From the NCBI RefSeq assembly GCF_000429085.1, contig NZ_AUBE01000024.1, positions 38,904 to 102,903 of the forward strand: a DNA stretch of 64,000 bases, written 5' to 3'. This stretch comes from Streptomyces flavidovirens DSM 40150. Lineage in GTDB: Bacteria > Actinomycetota > Actinomycetes > Streptomycetales > Streptomycetaceae. A program made the position numbers and the translations under genes. Of this stretch, positions 61,201 to 64,000 are shown one piece after another (position 1 is the stretch's first letter; every line of letters begins with the position of its first letter). The notes below the pieces were generated by a model. That model was not told the DNA's origin, ran no database searches, and worked only from the letters and a program-made list of their open reading frames with translations.

Positions 61201-61294
61201 CCTGCCGCCCGGGACGTACGAGACGGCGTACGCGCACGGGCGCGAGCTCCGGGGCGGGCTGGGGGGTCTTTCCGTCGCCCGCCCCTTCCCCTAA
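58235..61294 (+). CDS. AfsR/SARP-family regulator with NB-ARC-type ATPase and TPR region
   Basis: This protein of about 1019 residues begins VRFAILGPLDVRSADGDALD. Residues ~1-90 are an OmpR-type winged helix, ~95-245 a bacterial transcriptional activator domain (BTAD), ~260-560 a P-loop ATPase (TGPGGAGKTRLAVEAA; LLLLDNCEHVVEGA; LDGLPLAIELAAARLRTL), and the rest TPR-like. GTG at 58235; there is no good ribosome site (CAGAATCGGCGC), so it may be leaderless or start elsewhere. Such proteins are typically cluster-situated or global activators of secondary metabolism. The neighbour is an FAD monooxygenase. Confidence 0.92.
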   Translation: MRFAILGPLDVRSADGDALDPGGPRPRALLALLALDAGLPVGTDRLTDGLYGDEPPAGAANALQSQVSRLRRRLGVTIESLPAGYRLVADPNDVDAHRFERLSRAGHRALAEGDHARAAELLREALGLWRGPVLADLAGLPFADAQAARLDELRLAAIQDRVEADLALGGGPGLVPELRGLITVHPLRERLYGQLMRALHAGGRPAEALTVYEQARRTLADELGADPSAELSALHLELLRGQSATRTTVPSKVPSQLTSFVGRDEELERIGRLLGAGRLVTLTGPGGAGKTRLAVEAAGRWAGTVCYVELAALSDETQLPYAVLTALGVRESGFQETFAGDAMERLLAALEGRELLLLLDNCEHVVEGAARLAGLLLGACPGVRVLATSREALGITGEALCALPPLGPASAVALFTDRAAAVRPGFGPESDGHARVEDICAALDGLPLAIELAAARLRTLTVEEIAARLDDRFRLLSRGDRTKAPRHRTLRAVVEWSWDLLGHEEQLLARRLTVFAGGATLDAVARVCGVPDAEEVLASLAEKSFVEVAGGRYRMLETIRVFCAERLAGEPAQESVLRAAHAAYFLELAETAEPFLRGGAQLEWLVRLDADHANLLAALRPGRGETATALRLLAAISWYVRLRGRQGELVAVAAELLAAVGTEPPEGLVEEYVLCVFNAVSGRGDPGDDGLTERADALMTGLAQPLRLPFTLVLWSLVSGPLSSDIEWARGRLGDGLWAGAVLDMGIGFQEMLAGRPGASEAAFGAALESFRAAGDRWGMVNTLDPLAMFAHWGGDAERALALLDEALALVQELKAPEETADLLMRRAAVLLHTGQPADAVGLYHRAAELARSAGAPDKVAGALRGLGDVARLAGDTAGAREHYGAALELVAATWFSVGETLRIFVGLGRAAGAEGRVDEAADWFGQARELALEQPGSRLDLAEVAEAMASLAAAEDAAGLLGAAEGLRGAALALDPDVARVRDRAGAGLPPGTYETAYAHGRELRGGLGGLSVARPFP

Positions 61295-61298
61295 CCGA

Positions 61299-61340
61299 GG
61301 CTCCGCCCCGGACCCCGGTCCTCATACGCCGGACGGGCTG
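61299..61340 (-). repeat. Extragenic repeat copy downstream of the SARP gene
   Basis: Read on the minus strand, CAGCCCGTCCGGCGTATGAG precedes GACCGGGGTCCGGGGCGGAG. This is the same element as at 55809-55977 in opposite orientation, immediately after the SARP stop. A shorter relic (AGCCCGTCCGGGG) occurs at about 61561. Confidence 0.8.
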
Positions 61341-61354
61341 GAACCAGGCGCCGC

Positions 61355-61533
61355 CCGCCGAAAGGCCGCGCCCGCGGGAAGGGCCGCGCCCGGAAAAGCC
61401 GCCGCCTCGGGGGGGAAGGTCGCCGCGCGGTCAAAAGCCACCGCCCCCCGGTGGGCTGCCGCTCACCGAAGCTTGCCGCGCTCGGGAAGTTGCCGTGTAC
61501 GGGAAGTAGCCGTGTGCGGGAGTTCAGCCGTGG
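61355..61533. repeat. Degenerate short tandem repeats between SARP gene and monooxygenase gene
   Basis: Three 17-base units of the form CGGGAAGTTGCCGTGTA (61483-61499, 61500-61516, 61517-61533, the third less like the others) follow several looser AAAGGCCGCGCCC-type units (61355-61450). This fills much of the 366-base gap (61295-61660). No gene is seen in it. The monooxygenase promoter should lie in 61534-61660, where GAGCG-TCA-CGCTC (61643-61655) forms a small palindrome just before the ATG. Confidence 0.6.
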
Positions 61534-61660
61534 CGCAGCATCAGGCCACCGCCAGGGAAGCCCAGCCCGTCCGGGGGCTTGCCGCCCCACGCGGCGGAGC
61601 CACACATTGCGGTCAGCCGTTGGTAAGGGGGCGGTAAGCGGTGAGCGTCACGCTCGCCCC

Positions 61661-62854
61661 ATGACCACGCAGTTGCGCAACCTCGACGTCCTGATCTCCG
61701 GCGCCAGCATCGCCGGCCCCGCCCTCGCCCTCCAGCTCGCCCGTTACGGCGCCCGCGTCACCGTCGTGGAAAAGGCACCGGCCCTGCGCGCCGGCGGTTT
61801 CGCCGTCGACTTCCGCGGTCGCGTCCACCGCAGGGTCCTCCAGGAGCTCGGCATCTGGGACGACGTCCACCGCCGTCAGACCCACATGGGCACGCAGACC
61901 GTCGTCGACATCGACGGAAGCCCGCGCGTCGACCTGCCCTCCACCATGATGAGCGGCGACGTGGAGATCTTCCGCGGGGATCTCGCCGCCATCCTGTACG
62001 AGCGCACCAAGGACACCGTCGAGTACGTCTTCGGGGACTCGGTAGCCACCATGACCGAGGACGCCGACGGCATCGACGTCACCTTCGACCACGGCGCCCC
62101 CCGCCGCTTCGACCTCGTCGTCGGCGCCGACGGGCTGCACTCGAACACCCGCCGCCTCACCTTCGGCGACGAGTCGCAGTACCTGCGCCACCTCGGCTAC
62201 TACGTCGCCGGCTTCGACATGCCCAACCACCTCGGCCTCGACCGGACCGCCCGCGTCTACAGCGACCCGGGCCGCATGATCTCCATCGCCAACTACGACG
62301 GCGACCCCGACCGGGCCGGCGCCGGCTTCGTCTTCGCCTCCGAGCACCTGTCGTACGACCGCGACGACCTCGGCCGGCAGAAGAAGATCCTCGCCGCGAA
62401 GTTCGCGGACATGGGGTGGGAGACGCCCATGGCGCTGGACGCCCTCGACGCCGCCGACAGCCTGTACTTCGACGCGATCGCGCAGATCCACATCGACCGG
62501 CTGTCCAAGGGCAGGGTGGTTCTGATCGGCGATGCGGGTTACGGCGCGACCATGGGCGGCATGGGGACCGGTGCGGCCGTCGTCTGCGCCTACGCCCTGG
62601 CCGGCGAACTCGCCGCCGCACGCGGCGACCACCGCACCGCCTTCGCGGCGTACGAGGCGGAGGTACGCGACTTCGCCAAGGGCTGCCAGAAGACCGCGGG
62701 CAACGCGGGCCCGTTCCTCGCGCCGCCCACCGAGAAGAAGATCCGGCAGCGCGACCGGGCGTACCGGATGCTGAGTTCGCGCCTGCTCGCCGGAGTCTTC
62801 AAGAAGCTCACCGAGAGGGCGGCGACCAACATCAGGCTGAAGGACTATTCCTGA
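61661..62854 (+). CDS. FAD-dependent monooxygenase (TetX/PHBH-like)
   Basis: This 397-residue flavoprotein begins with a Rossmann motif in VLISGASIAGPALALQLARYG, VTVVEKAP; the NAD(P)H/FAD signature VVGADGLHSNTRR and the third FAD motif VLIGDAGYGATMGGMGTG are clear. Group A aromatic hydroxylase family; related enzymes inactivate rifamycin or tetracycline or tailor polyketides. ATG at 61661. It overlaps thiD (convergent) by 23 bases and lies next to the SARP regulator, which may control it. Confidence 0.92.
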   Translation: MTTQLRNLDVLISGASIAGPALALQLARYGARVTVVEKAPALRAGGFAVDFRGRVHRRVLQELGIWDDVHRRQTHMGTQTVVDIDGSPRVDLPSTMMSGDVEIFRGDLAAILYERTKDTVEYVFGDSVATMTEDADGIDVTFDHGAPRRFDLVVGADGLHSNTRRLTFGDESQYLRHLGYYVAGFDMPNHLGLDRTARVYSDPGRMISIANYDGDPDRAGAGFVFASEHLSYDRDDLGRQKKILAAKFADMGWETPMALDALDAADSLYFDAIAQIHIDRLSKGRVVLIGDAGYGATMGGMGTGAAVVCAYALAGELAAARGDHRTAFAAYEAEVRDFAKGCQKTAGNAGPFLAPPTEKKIRQRDRAYRMLSSRLLAGVFKKLTERAATNIRLKDYS

Positions 62855-63635
62855 GCCGCCAGCCGTGGTCGACCGGGCCGATCCCAGCGCCCAGCGCGAA
62901 CCCGGCCGCGATGGCCTCGGTCACGTACTCCTTGGCCGCGGACACGGCCTGCGGTACGTCGAGGCCCTTCGCCAGGCCCGATGCGATCGCGGACGCCAGC
63001 GTGCAGCCCGTGCCGTGCGTGTGCCGGTTGTCGTGGCGGGGGGCCCGGAGCCAGTGCTCCTCCGTGCCGTCGGTCAGCAGGTCAACCGCGTCGCCCGGCA
63101 GGTGGCCGCCCTTGACGAGCACCCAGCGCGGCCCGAATTCGAGGAGCGCGCCGGCCGCCCGCCGCAGGCCCGCCTCGGACTCCACGCGTACGCCGGTGAG
63201 CTGGGCCACCTCGTCGAGGTTCGGGGTGGCGACGGTCGCCGTGGGCAGCAGCTTCGTCCGTACCGATTCCAGGGCGGACGTGGCGAGCAGCGGGTCGCCG
63301 TGCTTGGAGACGCCCACCGGGTCGACGACCACCGGGGCGTCGGTGCCGGCGAGCAGTTCCGCGACCGTCTCGACGAGTTCGGCCGAGGACAGCATCCCGG
63401 TCTTCACGGCCTGTACGCCGATGTCGTCGACGACGCTGCGGTACTGGGCCCGTACGGCCTCCACCGGCAGGTCCCAGGCGCCTTGCACACCCAGGGAGTT
63501 CTGCGCCGTCACGGCGGTGAGCACGCTCATGCCGTGCACGCCGAGGGCCAGCATCGTCTTGAGGTCCGCCTGGATGCCCGCACCGCCGCCGGAGTCGGAT
63601 CCGGCGACGGTGAGGACGCAAGGAAGTATTCGCAT
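62832..63635 (-). CDS. thiD: Hydroxymethylpyrimidine/phosphomethylpyrimidine kinase ThiD
   Basis: This 267-residue ribokinase-fold enzyme phosphorylates HMP and HMP-P for thiamine synthesis. Motifs are VAGSDSGGGAGIQADLKTM at the N-terminus, VVVDPVGVSKHGDPLL, and the anion-hole GTGCTLASAIASGLAKG. The ATG is at 63635. No TPP riboswitch is visible in the ~35 bases upstream before the IS element. Its 3' end overlaps the monooxygenase gene. Confidence 0.95.
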   Translation of the reverse strand: MRILPCVLTVAGSDSGGGAGIQADLKTMLALGVHGMSVLTAVTAQNSLGVQGAWDLPVEAVRAQYRSVVDDIGVQAVKTGMLSSAELVETVAELLAGTDAPVVVDPVGVSKHGDPLLATSALESVRTKLLPTATVATPNLDEVAQLTGVRVESEAGLRRAAGALLEFGPRWVLVKGGHLPGDAVDLLTDGTEEHWLRAPRHDNRHTHGTGCTLASAIASGLAKGLDVPQAVSAAKEYVTEAIAAGFALGAGIGPVDHGWRLRNSPSA

Positions 63636-63670
63636 ACGGGCGAATCTAGTACGCCGGGGCTGCGGGACTA

Positions 63671-64000
63671 AGAGGTCGTTTCATCCTGTTGTTTCATCCT
63701 GGGATGCGGCTTTGATGTGCTGGTGTCGGGTCGCGCCAGGAGATGGTGTTCTCGCCGGTGAGGCGGCGGGCCATGAGGTCGGTCATGGCGAGGTGGATCA
63801 TGGCTTCGGAGCGGTGTGGGTGGGTTTCGTAGTCGCGGGCCAGGCGGCGGTGGAGCATGAGCCAGCCGTAGGTCCGCTCGACCGCCCACCGCTTCGGGAT
63901 GGGGGTGAAACCCCTGGTCCCGGGGGTGCGGGTGGTGATTTCCATGTCGATGCCGAGGGCGGCGGCATGTTCGACGAGGTGCTGGCGGTAGCCGCCGTCG
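63671..64000 (-). mobile_element. IS5-family insertion sequence, one end (truncated by window)
   Basis: The transposase end is followed by GAGGTCGTTTCATCCTG, with a second GTTTCATCCTG 13 bases further in (63678-63688 and 63691-63701), which looks like a terminal inverted repeat region. CTAA just outside (63668-63671) may be a target duplication. The other end is outside the window, so the repeat and duplication cannot be verified. Confidence 0.7.
63694..64000 (-). CDS. IS5-family transposase, C-terminal part (5' end outside window)
   Basis: About 102 residues are visible. DGGYRQHLVEHAAALGIDME is followed by IPKRWAVERTYGWLMLHRRLARDYETHP, the C-terminal DDE-domain pattern of Streptomyces IS5-type transposases, with the catalytic Glu in WAVERTYGW. 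The stop lies 6 bases inside the second GTTTCATCCTG copy. The frame is open to the window edge, so it may be intact. Confidence 0.9.
   Translation of the reverse strand, partial: DGGYRQHLVEHAAALGIDMEITTRTPGTRGFTPIPKRWAVERTYGWLMLHRRLARDYETHPHRSEAMIHLAMTDLMARRLTGENTISWRDPTPAHQSRIPG

Noticed and set aside
1..64000. tRNA, rRNA, origin of replication or complete defence or biosynthetic system
   Set aside because: No cloverleaf with TTCGA-type T-arm, no DnaA-box cluster, no cas genes, toxin-antitoxin pair or PKS/NRPS domain was seen. The window is mostly conserved core with small accessory pieces.

Overview
The window is a very GC-rich, densely packed chromosomal segment of a Streptomyces. The evidence is actinobacterial codon bias, frequent GTG starts, a WhiG sporulation sigma factor, an NsdA-type developmental regulator, four consecutive type I signal peptidases, and a gene order (rpsB-tsf-pyrH-frr-cdsA-rlmN; rpsP-khpA-rimM-trmD-rplS-sip cluster; ffh-glnD-glnK-amtB-nsdA; ftsY-glcP-smc; mutM-rnc-rpmF; coaD-rsmD-recG; rpmB) that I recall as the conserved core of Streptomyces chromosomes. 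Most coding is on the minus strand.

Layout. 1-1086: end of a sensor kinase gene and its NarL-type response regulator. 1211-5196: thiamine ABC transporter operon (minus) behind a TPP riboswitch. 5243-10900: rpsB, tsf, pyrH, frr, cdsA, rlmN (transcribed leftward), linking translation, UMP kinase and phospholipid synthesis. 11180-13237: M23-like peptidase, TetR regulator, whiG. 13479-17252: yraN-comM-dprA with a DUF2469 gene. 17308-24005: rpsP-khpA-rimM-trmD-rplS, then four signal peptidases and a NUDIX gene. 24234-26278: SprT-like protein and a methyltransferase, divergent. 26362-34172: ffh, a two-repeat CRISPR relic, and the nitrogen cluster amtB-glnK-glnD with a GlnR-like site, then nsdA. 34599-40697: stand-alone PrimPol-like protein, ftsY, an NCS1 permease, a flavin oxidoreductase, and the glucose permease gene glcP with a palindromic operator-like region. 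40916-52245: smc, small coiled-coil gene, acyP, a CAP-domain protein, mutM, rnc, rpmF, DUF177, a DivIVA-like coiled-coil gene, coaD and rsmD. 52310-58104: recG carrying an intein, an array of extragenic repeats, a FakA/DAK-type kinase gene and rpmB. 58235-64000: a large SARP-ATPase-TPR regulator, an FAD monooxygenase, thiD and the end of an IS5-family element that runs off the window.

The most notable object is a 339-residue intein with a LAGLIDADG endonuclease, inserted exactly inside the Walker A motif of RecG. Its sequence has no N-terminal nucleophile and carries the Trp/Cys/Thr pattern of class 3 inteins. Other standouts are a ~180-residue insertion of 31-residue repeats between the two halves of the SMC hinge, a degenerate type I-E CRISPR remnant between ffh and glnD, a hexanucleotide repeat in dprA, and paired palindromes downstream of the glcP promoter. 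I found no tRNA or rRNA gene, no replication origin and no complete defence system.
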